Below, piece after piece: positions 9,503 to 20,319 of a DNA stretch of 64,000 bases. The translations under genes were made by a program, and so were the position numbers. The first letter of the stretch is position 1. Every line of letters begins with the position of its first letter. Below the pieces are notes generated by a model that was not told where the DNA came from, did no database searches, and was given only the letters and a program-made list of their open reading frames with translations. Source of the stretch: Anaerolineae bacterium (GTDB taxonomy: Bacteria > Chloroflexota > Anaerolineae > JAFGEY01); contig JADHXD010000006.1 in NCBI GenBank assembly GCA_016783145.1, positions 1 to 64,000 on the forward strand, read 5' to 3'.

Positions 9503-10660
9503 ATGACCCTGCGGAACGGAGAGGTACTGAAAGGACGATACCGGATCCAGTCGATCCTGGGCGAGGGAGGGATGGGCACGGTCTACCTGGCACAGGACCT
9601 CCTGTTGGATCGCCCACGGGCGGTCAAGGAGCTGTATCCCGACCGTCTGGCTGACGAAGCCAAGCTACATGCCGCGCGCGTCCAGTTCGAAAAAGAGGCA
9701 CGGGCGCTGGGTGAGCTGCGGCACAAGAACCTTCCTCACGTCAACGACTACTTTAGCGTCGACGAGAACGACTACTTGGTAATGGACTACATCGAGGGAG
9801 AGAGCCTGGCAGACATCCTGGCCCGCAAGAAGCGGCCTACCGAGCAACTCGTCTACGACTGGCTCAAGCAGATCTTGGACGCACTCGACTTCTGCCATCG
9901 GCATCACATCCTGCACCGCGACATCAAGCCGGCGAACATCATCTTGACTCCTGAAGGGAAGGTGATGCTGGTCGACTTTAGCCTCGTCAAGCTGCTCGAT
10001 GCCCACAACCCGCGCACGGCAACCATTGTGCGCGGAGTGGGCACGCCTCAGTACACTCCGCTCGAGCAGTACGACGCCAGTATGGGACACACGGATGTTC
10101 GCAGTGACATCTATGCCCTTGGCGCGACTTTGTACCACTTGCTGACCGGCCATCCTCCTCAGCCAGTGTCTCAGCGGATACTCAACCCGCACACCCAGCC
10201 TCCCCTCCACGATCTGAACCCCAAGGTCTCGCCTTGGATGGCCCGGTTCGTGCAGACATCGATGGCCATCCGGCCCAACGACCGCTACCAGAGCATCAAA
10301 GAGATGCGTCGCCAACTGGACCTGAGGCTGTTCAAACTGAGAAGACCCGCCCCGACCCAGTCTCCTACACGGGGTGCGGGGCCATCTGCCCGCCGGCCGT
10401 ACCGCTACAGAGCGCGCCCCACGACCAGGAAGCGCCCACCTGCGCGTGACCTTGCACCGACCGTGCGCGAGATGATCCCGATCGTGTTGCCCATGGTCGT
10501 CCCGGTCACCGTTATCCTGACCCTAACCACGATCGCCACCATCATTGTTGCCACAGGCTCCTCTACGGCAGCCGCCATCATCGCTCTGCCCCTGATCCTC
10601 AGCGGACTGGTCTACTACAAGCTCTCGTCCAGGAGGCGCCGGGGCCCTCCCAGGTTCTGA
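9503..10660 (+). CDS. Hanks-type serine/threonine protein kinase with C-terminal TM region
   Basis: GEGGMGTVY loop, AVKELY lysine, HRDIKPANI catalytic loop, DFS in place of DFG, GTPQYTPLEQ activation segment. Confidence 0.9.
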   Translation: MTLRNGEVLKGRYRIQSILGEGGMGTVYLAQDLLLDRPRAVKELYPDRLADEAKLHAARVQFEKEARALGELRHKNLPHVNDYFSVDENDYLVMDYIEGESLADILARKKRPTEQLVYDWLKQILDALDFCHRHHILHRDIKPANIILTPEGKVMLVDFSLVKLLDAHNPRTATIVRGVGTPQYTPLEQYDASMGHTDVRSDIYALGATLYHLLTGHPPQPVSQRILNPHTQPPLHDLNPKVSPWMARFVQTSMAIRPNDRYQSIKEMRRQLDLRLFKLRRPAPTQSPTRGAGPSARRPYRYRARPTTRKRPPARDLAPTVREMIPIVLPMVVPVTVILTLTTIATIIVATGSSTAAAIIALPLILSGLVYYKLSSRRRRGPPRF

Positions 10661-10840
10661 GGGGTCAGCCCGGGCTTCTTGATAGCTCACGCGACCGGGC
10701 CTGCTTGTCGCGGCCTCGGGCAGGCCTCACGACCAGAGCAGAGGCCTGCCTTTCACACCCCACATTGCGCGTGACGAACTGCCCAGGACCCTGCCGGAAC
10801 AAAGGGTCTCTGGCGTCCAGGGCACACCAGGGCAAAATCC

Positions 10841-10920
10841 TGGCTGCGCAGGGTGCATCCTGGCTGCGCAGGGTGCATCCTGGTTGCGCAGGGTGCATCC
10901 TGGCTGCCCAGGGTGCATCC
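10841..10920 (+). repeat. 20-bp tandem repeat, 4 units, with degenerate flanking units on both sides
   Basis: Unit TGGCTGCGCAGGGTGCATCC repeated at 10841, 10861, 10881, 10901; each junction forms an inverted repeat. Confidence 0.95.
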
Positions 10921-11009
10921 GGGCTGACCCGGGCGCTTCGAGCACCGTGTCACTCTCCAGGGCAAGCGCCCCCCTCTCTGATCCGTCCAGATGCGACCGT
11001 CCTTGCTGC

Positions 11010-11038
11010 TTGACAGATGAGCGCCGTCAGCCTATAAT
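11010..11038 (+). promoter_or_regulatory. sigma70-type promoter TTGACA-17-TATAAT
   Basis: Exact consensus hexamers with 17-nt spacer, upstream of the Fe-S oxidoreductase subunit. Confidence 0.85.
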
Positions 11039-11097
11039 CCCCGAGCGTGCTCCAACCATTCCAAACACAACGTGATCAGGAGACAATCAAAAGCGCA

Positions 11098-12258
11098 ATG
11101 AACCTGCCAGGTGACGAAGCATTCCTCCAGTGCATTCGCTGTGGGCTCTGCCTGGCTACGTGCCCCAGCTATCGCGCCACGCTTATCGAGACAGACTCCC
11201 CGCGCGGAAGGGTGGCTCTGGTGAGGGCTATGGCCGAGCAGCGCCTGCCGCGCAGCGAGAACTATGTCGACAAGTTCTTCCGCTGCCTGCTCTGCGAAGC
11301 CTGCGAGAACATCTGCCCCAGCGGGGCAGAATTGGCAGCCATCCTGCAGGGTGCCCGAGAGGACGCGGCTCGCAACCAACTGCTTCCGGAAAGGCTCGCC
11401 CAGTTGGACAGGTGTATCGCCAGCCAGCACAATATATCGGGCGAGGAGAACGCCGGGCGGCTGATCTGGGCCGACAACCTGCCTGCACCTCCCAGTGGCC
11501 TGGACAGGAAGCAGGCCGAGATAGCCTACTTTGTGGGCTGTGTCGGCTCCTTCTTTCCCCAGAGCTACCGCGTGCCTCGCGCCTTTGTCGAGGTCCTCGA
11601 GAAGGCCGGGGCTGACTATGCCTTGCTCGGCGGGCTGGAGTGGTGCTGCGGATATCCCCAGTATATCGATGGAGAGCTGTTCCTTGCCGAAGACGCGATC
11701 CGGCACAATGTCGCCCAGGTGCGCCGACTACAAGCCAGGCAGGCCGTGTTCACCTGTCCCTCCTGCTATCACGTCTGGAAGCACGTCTATCCTGGTGTAC
11801 TGGGCGAAGAGCTGGACGTCGAGCTCTTGCACGCCACCGAGCTGCTCGACCGGCTGCTGACAGAGGGACGGATCCGGCTGGGACGGCTGCCAATGAAGGT
11901 AACCTATCACGATCCCTGCGATCTGGGGCGCAAGAGCGGAGTGTATGACGCCCCTCGCCGGGTCCTGGACAAGATACCGGGCCTCACGCTGGTGGAGATG
12001 GCGGAGAACCGAGAGAATGCTCACTGCTGCGGGGGCGGTGGAAACCTGGAAAGCCACAATGCCGACCTCGCTCGCGAGATCGCCCAGAGGCGCGTGCAGC
12101 AGGCTGCCGACACTGGGGCACAGGCGATCGTGTCCGCCTGCCAACAGTGCGAACGCACGCTGAGCAGCGCCGCGCGAGCGAGCAGGATCCGTATACGCGT
12201 GATGGACATCAACGAGATCGTACTCCGGGCCATGGAATCAGCGGACCAGGAAAAGTGA
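11098..12258 (+). CDS. glcF: (Fe-S)-binding protein, glycolate/lactate oxidase iron-sulfur subunit (GlcF/GlpC-like)
   Basis: Ferredoxin motifs CIRCGLCLATCP and CLLCEACENICP; two CCG-type domains; GTG 11047 is an alternative start but lies at the predicted TSS. Confidence 0.8.
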   Translation: MNLPGDEAFLQCIRCGLCLATCPSYRATLIETDSPRGRVALVRAMAEQRLPRSENYVDKFFRCLLCEACENICPSGAELAAILQGAREDAARNQLLPERLAQLDRCIASQHNISGEENAGRLIWADNLPAPPSGLDRKQAEIAYFVGCVGSFFPQSYRVPRAFVEVLEKAGADYALLGGLEWCCGYPQYIDGELFLAEDAIRHNVAQVRRLQARQAVFTCPSCYHVWKHVYPGVLGEELDVELLHATELLDRLLTEGRIRLGRLPMKVTYHDPCDLGRKSGVYDAPRRVLDKIPGLTLVEMAENRENAHCCGGGGNLESHNADLAREIAQRRVQQAADTGAQAIVSACQQCERTLSSAARASRIRIRVMDINEIVLRAMESADQEK

Positions 12259-12298
12259 GTACAGGTGCAGCGCCTCAGGCGACTGGAGACAGGGACGT

Positions 12299-13705
12299 AT
12301 GATCAGCATAGACACACTGAACGAGATACGGAACATCACGGGACCGGAGCACGTCCTCACCTCCCCAGAGGATCTGCTCTGCTACTCCTATGATGGCACC
12401 TTTGCCGAGCACCTGCCGGATGCCATAGTCAGCCCCGGATCGACAGAGCAGGTCTCTGCCATTCTCAAAATAGCCCATCGTGAAGGGGTGCCCGTCATAC
12501 CGCGTGGTATGGCCAGCGGCCTGGCGGCGGGCACGGTGCCCTTTGGCGGCGAGCTGGTGCTCAACCTGACGCGTATGAATCGCATCCTGGAGATAGACCG
12601 TGAGAACATGACCGCCACGGCTCAGGCGGGCGTGATCACCTCGGACCTGGCTGCGGCGGTTGAGGCCGAGGGGCTGTTCTACCCACCCGACCCGGCCAGC
12701 ATCCGCCAGTCGACGCTTGGCGGCAACGTAGCCTGTAACTCGGGGGGACCACGCTGCCTCAAGTACGGCGTGACCGGAGACTATGTCATGGCCCTCGAAG
12801 CCGTCCTCGCCGACGGATCTGTGCTGCGCACGGGGAACAAGTGCATCAAGAACGTGACCGGGTACGACCTGGTGCACTTGCTGGTCGGATCTGAAGGGAC
12901 CCTTGCTGTCGTCACCGAGGTCACCGTGAAACTCATCCCCAAACCCCAGGCCAAGCGAACGGCGATGGCTATCTTTGCGGACATCGCCGCTGCCAGCAAG
13001 GCCGTCAACGACATTCTCCTCAGCGGTGTGCTGCCCGCCACGCTAGAGATCGTGGATGAGACGGCGATAAACTGCGTGGAAGAATACCTTCATCTGGGCC
13101 TGGATTGCACGGCTGACGCGATGTTGATCGTCGAGACCGACGGCACTCCAGAGAACGCCGCCCAAGAGATCGAGACCGTGGCCCAGGTGTGTCGCCAGGG
13201 AGGGGCCAAAGAAGTCCAGACCGCACGAGATGATGCCGAGAGCGAGGACCTCTGGAAAGCGCGGCGGTCGGTCGGCCCCTCTCTGGGACGTGTCCGGCCG
13301 AACAAGCTGGGAGAAGACATCGTCGTGCCGCGCTCGGCCATACCTGATATGATCGTGCGCATCAAAGAGATCGCTCTCAGCCACGATCTGCCTATCGTCA
13401 TCTTTGGCCACGCGGGTGATGGCAACCTCCATCCAAACATCCTGTTTGATCGGCGCGACCAGGGCGAGTGGGACCGCGTGGAGGCCGCGGTGGGCGATCT
13501 CTTTGCCGGCGCCGTCGAGTTGGGCGGCACGCTGTCCGGGGAGCACGGCGTGGGCATGCTCAAGCGGCCCTATCTCGAGATGGCTGTTGGGCCGCTGGCT
13601 GTTGACGTGATGTGGGCCATCAAGCGAGCCCTGGATCCCAAGGACATCCTCAATCCAGGCAAGGTCCTCCCCCCTCCAGGAACGACGGATGATCGAGCTA
13701 GATGA
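12299..13705 (+). CDS. glcD: FAD-binding glycolate/lactate oxidase subunit
   Basis: FAD_binding_4 region PVIPRGMASGLAAGTVPFGGELVLNL and C-terminal SGEHGVGMLKRPYL. Confidence 0.85.
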   Translation: MISIDTLNEIRNITGPEHVLTSPEDLLCYSYDGTFAEHLPDAIVSPGSTEQVSAILKIAHREGVPVIPRGMASGLAAGTVPFGGELVLNLTRMNRILEIDRENMTATAQAGVITSDLAAAVEAEGLFYPPDPASIRQSTLGGNVACNSGGPRCLKYGVTGDYVMALEAVLADGSVLRTGNKCIKNVTGYDLVHLLVGSEGTLAVVTEVTVKLIPKPQAKRTAMAIFADIAAASKAVNDILLSGVLPATLEIVDETAINCVEEYLHLGLDCTADAMLIVETDGTPENAAQEIETVAQVCRQGGAKEVQTARDDAESEDLWKARRSVGPSLGRVRPNKLGEDIVVPRSAIPDMIVRIKEIALSHDLPIVIFGHAGDGNLHPNILFDRRDQGEWDRVEAAVGDLFAGAVELGGTLSGEHGVGMLKRPYLEMAVGPLAVDVMWAIKRALDPKDILNPGKVLPPPGTTDDRAR

Positions 13706-16307
13706 TCTCCTGCAGGCCGCAAGTGGCCGCCTGCACGGTGAGGTCCACGCCCGGCGGTTCGCCGATCTTGCGTTCGACTCACGGCGGCTGGAAAGCGAAC
13801 TGCCAGCACGTCCGGGCGAACTGGGTCCCCTCTTTGTAGCCGTCAAGAGCGACACCGGCGACGGGCACGACTACATCGTCGATGCAGTGCGCCGGGGAGC
13901 CACCGGCGTGCTCTGCCAGCGCGTCCCTGCCGAGATACCCCCAGGCGTGACCTACATCCTCGTCAAGGACACACGCCAGGCACTGCTGGACTGGGCGGGG
14001 TTCATTCTCCGCAAGCATGGCACGCAGGTGATCGCGGTGACCGGATCCAGCGGCAAGACAGTCACCAAGGAAGCCATCGCCGCTGTGCTCGGCACTCGCT
14101 TTCCCGTATTCAAGAACTATGCCAGCTACAGCGGACGGTATGGGCTGCCCCTTGCCCTGGGCCGGCTGGAGCCAGAGCACCAAATTGCCGTTCTGGAGCT
14201 GGCCGCCGACTCTCTGAACGAGGTGCGCGACCTGGCCCAGCTCACCCGCCCCTCCATCGGCGTCCTCACCACCATCAACCAGGCGCACATCGACACCCTC
14301 GGCTCCATCGATGCCATCGAGTTCGAAAAGGGGCACCTCATCGAGGCGCTGCCCGCCGACGGCATCGCCGTGCTCAACCGCGATGACCACCGGGTCTGGA
14401 GGACCCGCGCGCGTACGCAGGCGCGCGTGGTCACCTTTGGGATCGGCGACCCACCCCACCCCGGCAGTGACGCGCGTCTCCTTGCGGCGGGCGCTGGATA
14501 TGTCGCCAGCAACGTCCAATACACGGACAGCGGGGTGACCTTCGAGCTGTCTGTCCCTCACGGCGGAGCAAAGCCAAGATCCAGTGTCTCCCTGCGCCTT
14601 CTTGGACGGCACCACATCTATGCCGCACTGGCCGCGATCGCAGTGGGTCAGGCATATGAGTTGCCTCTCTCTGACATCCTGGATGCGTTGGCCCAGCTCG
14701 AGCCCCTGGCGGGCCGGCTCAAGGCGCTCCCCGGCGTCGGGTCAGCGGTCCTTCTTGACGATACGTACGACGCCGAGTTGGCTTGCACGTTGGCCGCTCT
14801 TGACGCGCTGGTCGCTCACTTCCCGGAGCGCCGAAAGACCGTCGTACTGGGGGGCCTTCGTCAATCGGTCGCTTATAGCGAAGCATATCGCCAGGTTGGG
14901 GAGCACGCGGCCAGGATCGCCGATCGCTTGGTGCTCAAGGGAGAACGGGCACAAGAGATCCAGCAGGCCGCCCTCTCTGCAGGAATGGACCCGGCACACG
15001 TGTTCATGACCTACACCAACGACGAGGTCACGCGCTACCTGATGCCTATGATCGCTGGGAGCGACGTCGTGCTGGTCAAGGGCCCCCGCGAGGAGCGTAT
15101 GGAAGAGATCACGCGGGGGCTGATGCAGCATCCGGAACATGCCCCTGAACTCCTGGTGCGCCAGGAAGCCGCCTTCCGCCACGTGCAGCTCGCGCTGCCT
15201 GAGCGGCCCACATGGCTGGAGGTCGATCTGGAGGCCATCGCGAGCAATCTGCGCCAGGTGCGCCGCATCGTTGGCGACGCGGTCAAGGTGATGATCGTAC
15301 TCAAGGCAGATGGCTATGGCCACGGCGCTGCGCGCATCGCCCGCACAGCGATCAACAATGGGGCGCACATGCTCGGCGTTGCCTGCCTCAGCGAGGGGAT
15401 GACCCTGCGTCGCAGAGGGATTCGTGAGCCTATCTTGGTGCTTGGCTACACGCCCGCCTGGCAGGCGCGTGAGGCCGTGCTGACGGATATCACCACCACC
15501 GTGTTTGACCTGGACACGGTGCGAGCCTTCAGTCGGGCAGCCGGTGAAGTTGGCCGCACGGCGCGCGTCCACGTCAAGGTAGACACGGGCATGGGCCGGC
15601 TGGGACTGCTGCCTGGCGAGGTCTTGTCCTTCCTGGAAAAAGCCCTCGCCCTTCCCCACATCGAGGTCGAGGGCCTCTTTACCCACTTTTCGGTCGCCGA
15701 CGAGGCGGACAAGACATACACCCACCGGCAGCTCGACCGGTTCAAGAGCCTACTGGACAGAGCCAGGTGTGCCGAGATCCACATTCCCCTTGTCCACGCC
15801 GCGAACTCGGCAGCGCTGCTCACCGTTCCTGAGGCGCGGTTTGACATGGTACGCCTCGGGATCGCGCTCTATGGCCTGGCTCCCAGCCAGAAGACGCCGC
15901 TGCCCGACGGTTTCCGCCCGGCGCTGAGCTTCAAGACACGTGTCGCCCAGGTCAAGACCCTCCCCGCAGGCAGCTGCGTCAGCTACGGCAACACCTACCT
16001 CACCCAGGGCGAGGAAACGATCGCCGTGATCCCTGTCGGCTACGCCGATGGCTTTCGACGCGCGCCCTCGAACTGGGGGCACGTCTTGGTCAAAGGTCAG
16101 CGCGCCCCCATTGTAGGCCGGGTATGCATGGACCAGACGATGATCGATGTCACGCACATCCCCGACGTCCGCCAGGGCGATCAGGTCGTCCTCATCGGCA
16201 GCCAGGGCGATCAGGTGATCACCGTCGAAGAAGTCGCCGGCCGGTTGGGAACCATCAACTATGAAGTGATCTCTGAGATCCTGGCCCGGGTCCCCAGGGT
16301 CTCCTAA
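13689..16307 (+). CDS. fused UDP-MurNAc-tripeptide:D-Ala-D-Ala ligase (MurF) / alanine racemase (Alr)
   Basis: MurF P-loop [16 protein letters not shown]; Alr PLP-lysine motif [14 protein letters not shown] in one continuous 872-aa frame. Confidence 0.85.
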   Translation: MIELDDLLQAASGRLHGEVHARRFADLAFDSRRLESELPARPGELGPLFVAVKSDTGDGHDYIVDAVRRGATGVLCQRVPAEIPPGVTYILVKDTRQALLDWAGFILRKHGTQVIAVTGSSGKTVTKEAIAAVLGTRFPVFKNYASYSGRYGLPLALGRLEPEHQIAVLELAADSLNEVRDLAQLTRPSIGVLTTINQAHIDTLGSIDAIEFEKGHLIEALPADGIAVLNRDDHRVWRTRARTQARVVTFGIGDPPHPGSDARLLAAGAGYVASNVQYTDSGVTFELSVPHGGAKPRSSVSLRLLGRHHIYAALAAIAVGQAYELPLSDILDALAQLEPLAGRLKALPGVGSAVLLDDTYDAELACTLAALDALVAHFPERRKTVVLGGLRQSVAYSEAYRQVGEHAARIADRLVLKGERAQEIQQAALSAGMDPAHVFMTYTNDEVTRYLMPMIAGSDVVLVKGPREERMEEITRGLMQHPEHAPELLVRQEAAFRHVQLALPERPTWLEVDLEAIASNLRQVRRIVGDAVKVMIVLKADGYGHGAARIARTAINNGAHMLGVACLSEGMTLRRRGIREPILVLGYTPAWQAREAVLTDITTTVFDLDTVRAFSRAAGEVGRTARVHVKVDTGMGRLGLLPGEVLSFLEKALALPHIEVEGLFTHFSVADEADKTYTHRQLDRFKSLLDRARCAEIHIPLVHAANSAALLTVPEARFDMVRLGIALYGLAPSQKTPLPDGFRPALSFKTRVAQVKTLPAGSCVSYGNTYLTQGEETIAVIPVGYADGFRRAPSNWGHVLVKGQRAPIVGRVCMDQTMIDVTHIPDVRQGDQVVLIGSQGDQVITVEEVAGRLGTINYEVISEILARVPRVS

Positions 16308-16308
16308 C

Positions 16309-16337
16309 TTGCGTCGAGTCTGCCCTTGCAGTATAAT
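16309..16337 (+). promoter_or_regulatory. sigma70-type promoter TTGCGT-17-TATAAT upstream of gcvH
   Basis: Hexamer match and spacing. Confidence 0.6.
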
Positions 16338-16401
16338 CCCGCAGGGTGGATGCAGGGCTGCGCAAGCTCAGGGAGCGGACCAGCCAAGGAGGACGAGAAC
16401 A

Positions 16402-16782
16402 GTGAAATTCGATCCCACGTGCCGCTACATGGAATCCCACGAGTGGGTCCGCGTGGAAGGGGACGAGGGCGTGATCGGCATCAGCGACTATGCCCAGTCG
16501 GAACTGAATGACGTCGTCTACGTGGAGCTTCCCGAGGTCGGGGATGCCTTGAAAAAGGGGGAGGAGTTCGGCACGGTCGAGTCCGTAAAAGCGGCATCGG
16601 AGATGTATTCCCCTGTAAGCGGCGAGGTGATCGCCGTCAACGGGGAACTGGAGGATGCACCCGAGCTGGTGAACCAGGACCCCTTTGGGGTAGGATGGAT
16701 GATTCGCGTCCGGCTGATGGCTCCAGGTGAACTGGAAGAGCTGCTGGACGCCGAGGCCTACAGGGCCACGGTCGAAGAATAG
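16402..16782 (+). CDS. gcvH: glycine cleavage system H protein
   Basis: GTG 16402 after AAGGAGG; lipoyl-lysine motif [20 protein letters not shown]. Confidence 0.9.
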   Translation: MKFDPTCRYMESHEWVRVEGDEGVIGISDYAQSELNDVVYVELPEVGDALKKGEEFGTVESVKAASEMYSPVSGEVIAVNGELEDAPELVNQDPFGVGWMIRVRLMAPGELEELLDAEAYRATVEE

Positions 16783-16809
16783 GCAGAGCCGTTCAAGGGA
16801 GAACGCACT

Positions 16810-18159
16810 ATGAGTTACGTACCCCTGACCGATGCCGGGAGTCAGGAGATGCTGGCGGCGATCGGGGTCTCGTCCGTTGACGAGTTGTTCACCGATGTGC
16901 CCCAGCAGCACCGGTACCCCGACATCGAACTGCCCTCTCCCCTCTCCGAACTGGAAGTGCTGCGCGAACTGCGCCAGCGCAGTGAGATGAATACAGACCT
17001 GGAGCACTGTATCTCCTTCCTTGGCGCGGGAGCGTACCAGCATTTCATTCCCAGCATCGTGAACCACATCACCTCGCGCAGCGAGTTCTCCACCTCCTAC
17101 ACACCCTACCAGGCGGAGGTCAGCCAGGGAACGCTGCAGGCGACGTTCGAGTTTCAGAGCATGATCTGCGCGCTCACAGGGCTTGAGGTCGCCAATGCCT
17201 CGCACTATGATGGGGCCACAGCGCTTGCCGAAGGGGTCTTGATGGCCTACAATGTGCTCCGCGGCAAGCGGCACAAGGCGATCCTTTCCCCGATGATCCA
17301 TCCTGAATACCGGGATGTTGTTCGTACCTACGCACAGGGGATGCCGATCACGGTCCTCGGTGACAAAGTGCTGGAGAACGACATTGAGGCTCTGGCCAGC
17401 ATGATCGACGGAGACACGTTCTGCGTCGCCGTGCAGAACCCCGGCTTCTCTGGCGAATTGGAAAGCGTCAAATCCCTGCGCGCCCTGTCCGACGCAGCGC
17501 ACGATCAAGGGGCGCTGCTCATCGTCGCCGGCTACCCCATCCCGCTGGCACTGTTCCAGCCCCCTGGTGCCTACGGCGCCGATATCGCCGTCGGCGAGGC
17601 TCAGCCGTTGGGCAATGCTCTGAACTATGGAGGCCCCTACATCGGCTACTTTGCCTGCCGCAAGCAGCACGTGCACAAAATGGCAGGCCGAGTGGTCGGT
17701 CAGACCGTGGACATTGAAGGGCGGCGGGGCTTTACGCTCACCCTCTCTGCCCGAGAGCAGCACATCCGCCGCGAACGTGCTACGTCCAACATCTGCACCA
17801 ATCAGGCTCTCTGCGCCTTGGCTGCAGCAGCCTACATGTCCGCGATGGGACGCAGCGGCCTGCGCACAGTGGCCGAGTTGTGCCACCACAAGGCCCACTA
17901 CCTGGCCAGGGAAATCGGCGCCCTGGATGGCTATCGGATCGTCACCTCCAGGCCCTTCTTCAACGAGTTTGTCGTCCGGTGCCCTCGACCGGTGCGTGCG
18001 ATCAACGCGGCCCTCCTCGAGCAGGGAATCATCGGCGGGCTCGACCTCGGGTGCATCCGTGAGGAGTGGCAGGACCGGATGCTCGTCTGCACGACAGAGA
18101 TCCACAGCCGTCAGATGCTGGATGCGATGGTGGGCGCTCTGCGCGGTGCCGCCACGTGA
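16810..18159 (+). CDS. gcvPA: glycine dehydrogenase (decarboxylating) subunit 1
   Basis: [46 protein letters not shown]. Confidence 0.9.
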   Translation: MSYVPLTDAGSQEMLAAIGVSSVDELFTDVPQQHRYPDIELPSPLSELEVLRELRQRSEMNTDLEHCISFLGAGAYQHFIPSIVNHITSRSEFSTSYTPYQAEVSQGTLQATFEFQSMICALTGLEVANASHYDGATALAEGVLMAYNVLRGKRHKAILSPMIHPEYRDVVRTYAQGMPITVLGDKVLENDIEALASMIDGDTFCVAVQNPGFSGELESVKSLRALSDAAHDQGALLIVAGYPIPLALFQPPGAYGADIAVGEAQPLGNALNYGGPYIGYFACRKQHVHKMAGRVVGQTVDIEGRRGFTLTLSAREQHIRRERATSNICTNQALCALAAAAYMSAMGRSGLRTVAELCHHKAHYLAREIGALDGYRIVTSRPFFNEFVVRCPRPVRAINAALLEQGIIGGLDLGCIREEWQDRMLVCTTEIHSRQMLDAMVGALRGAAT

Positions 18160-18178
18160 GCCCACGGGAGTAGGTGAG

Positions 18179-19633
18179 ATGATCACAGCGACGACCGAAT
18201 CTCTGATCTTTGAGTTGAGCAGCCCCGGCCGCCGTGGCTGCTCTCTGCCCGAGCTGGATGTGCCCGAGACAGACCTGCCTTCTGAGATGCTCCGCGAGGA
18301 TCTGCCCTTCCCCGAGGTTTCCGAAGTGGACGTAGTGCGTCACTACGTGCGGCTCAGCCAGCTCAACTACGCCGTTGACGTTGGCTTCTATCCGCTCGGC
18401 TCGTGCACCATGAAGTACAATCCCAAGGTAAACGATCGAGCCGCCCAGCTCCCTGGCTTTGCCCACACCCATCCCTACCAGCCGGTCAGCACCGTACAGG
18501 GCAGTTTGTCGCTAATGTACGAGCTGCAGGAGGCTCTGAGAGCCCTGAGCGGTTTCGACGCGGTGTGCCTGCAGCCTTCCGCTGGGGCGCACGGCGAGTT
18601 TGCGGGTGTGCTGCTGATGCGCGCCTATCACCAGGCACGCGGTGACGACCGGCGCGACGTCATCCTGATCCCCGATTCGGCGCACGGGACCAACCCTGCT
18701 TCGACCGCCATGTGCGGCTATGCTACGGTCGAGGTCAGGTCGGACCAGCGCGGAAATGTGGACCTGGACGACCTCAGGGCCCACTGCGACGACCGTGTCG
18801 CCGGCATGATGCTAACCAACCCCAATACGCTGGGCCTCTTTGAGGAGAACGTCCTCGAGATCGCAGACCTGATCCACGAGTGCGGAGCGCTGCTCTATGG
18901 GGACGGGGCGAACTTTAACGCCATCATGGGCATCGCCAAGCCGGCGGATCTCGGCTTTGACGTCATGCACTTTAACCTGCACAAGACCTTCTCCACCCCC
19001 CACGGCGGCGGCGGCCCTGGATCGGGCCCTGTCGGCGTCTCGTCACGCCTGTCGGACTACCTGCCTGGCCCGATCGTCGCCAAGAACGACGACCTCTTCT
19101 CGCTCCACTGGCCCAGGTACTCGGTGGGTCGCATGAAGGCCTTCTACGGCAACTTTGGCGTCTTGGTTCGCGCCTACACCTACATCCGCACCCTGGGGGC
19201 ACAAGGACTGCGTGAGGTCAGTGAGGCGGCCGTGCTGAACGCCAACTACCTGCGGGTCAGGCTGCAAGACGTCTATCCGCTGGCCATAGATCGCACCTGC
19301 ATGCACGAGTTTGTGCTCGCCGGACCGCCACCCGGAGCAGAAGGGGTCCACACTGTGGACATCGCCAAACGTCTGATGGACCTGGGCCACGCGCACCCGC
19401 CCACCGTCTACTTTCCGCTCATTGTGCCCGAGGCGATCATGATCGAGCCGACGGAGACGGAAAGCAAAGAGACCCTCGATCAGTTCGTCGCCGACATGGT
19501 CCAGATCGCCGGCGAAGCACAAACTACTCCCGAGCTACTGCGAGCGGCGCCCCACCACACGCCGGTCCGGCGCCTGGATGAGGTGCGCGCCGCCCGCAAG
19601 CCGGTTCTGCGCTACCCGTCAGAGCCGACGTGA
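18179..19633 (+). CDS. gcvPB: glycine dehydrogenase (decarboxylating) subunit 2
   Basis: [16 protein letters not shown] lysine region [28 protein letters not shown]. Confidence 0.9.
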   Translation: MITATTESLIFELSSPGRRGCSLPELDVPETDLPSEMLREDLPFPEVSEVDVVRHYVRLSQLNYAVDVGFYPLGSCTMKYNPKVNDRAAQLPGFAHTHPYQPVSTVQGSLSLMYELQEALRALSGFDAVCLQPSAGAHGEFAGVLLMRAYHQARGDDRRDVILIPDSAHGTNPASTAMCGYATVEVRSDQRGNVDLDDLRAHCDDRVAGMMLTNPNTLGLFEENVLEIADLIHECGALLYGDGANFNAIMGIAKPADLGFDVMHFNLHKTFSTPHGGGGPGSGPVGVSSRLSDYLPGPIVAKNDDLFSLHWPRYSVGRMKAFYGNFGVLVRAYTYIRTLGAQGLREVSEAAVLNANYLRVRLQDVYPLAIDRTCMHEFVLAGPPPGAEGVHTVDIAKRLMDLGHAHPPTVYFPLIVPEAIMIEPTETESKETLDQFVADMVQIAGEAQTTPELLRAAPHHTPVRRLDEVRAARKPVLRYPSEPT

Positions 19634-19661
19634 ACGATCGCGGCTCGCACTTGGAGGATCG

Positions 19662-19958
19662 ATGATGTCCACCGCACAGAGAGTCCCTCTTTGGCCCCCC
19701 ATCGGCATCGGTACCCACGTCGGTCCCCGGTGTTTTGGCGCCGCGTGCATCCAGGCGCCCAACCGCTTCCAGGTTGTCTGCGGGGAGAAGCGTGGCATCA
19801 CGCGATCGTTCGTCGATCAGGCTGATCTGCGCCTGCAGATCCCCTACCAGCGGCGCTTCGCATCTTCCCTGGAAACGGCCTCCGCCGTCGCCGCCCTCAC
19901 GTTCGAGATCATGCGACAGAGACTCCAGGCGAGCTACCCGTTCTTGCCACATTCATAG
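19662..19958 (+). CDS. uncharacterised 98-aa protein downstream of gcvPB
   Basis: ATG 19662 after GGAGG; co-directional with the gcv genes; no recognised family. Confidence 0.45.
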   Translation: MMSTAQRVPLWPPIGIGTHVGPRCFGAACIQAPNRFQVVCGEKRGITRSFVDQADLRLQIPYQRRFASSLETASAVAALTFEIMRQRLQASYPFLPHS

Positions 19959-20078
19959 CGCCAGCACAGCAGCGCCGCTCTGTATCGCGCAGGACACCGC
20001 GCTCACACCAGAAGCGCTGACCGCTCGGGCCTGGGTCCTGGGGGGGGCGGAGGCGCAGGCGCTCCTTGTCATAAGTAC

Positions 20079-20107
20079 TTCACAAGTCCGCTAAACTATG
20101 ATATAAT
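20079..20107 (+). promoter_or_regulatory. sigma70-type promoter TTCACA-17-TATAAT
   Basis: Hexamer match and 17-nt spacer, upstream of CDS 20320. Confidence 0.6.
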
Positions 20108-20319
20108 GAATCCAGAGGTGGGTTTCGCTTGCGCCCTGTAGATCCAGTAGACAGGGCAGAGATCTGAAGGTCGCCGGGATGTGGAGGCTGTCACGTCACG
20201 CCGCTGCGCCCGCGACGGCAAGACCGACTGAAGGCAAGCTTGCACAGCAAGGCGTCATCCATGTCCACGGCCAGAGGTACGAGGCACCTCGTTGTGGCTG
20301 ACAAGGAGCGAGAGAAGCT

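Noticed and set aside
10834-10937. Short tandem repeats considered as a CRISPR array
   Set aside because: 20-bp units are directly contiguous with no spacers, and no cas genes are present.
16255-18186. 643-aa minus-strand ORF antisense to gcvH/gcvPA
   Set aside because: The sense frames encode clear GcvH and GcvPA; long antisense frames are expected from high-GC codon bias.
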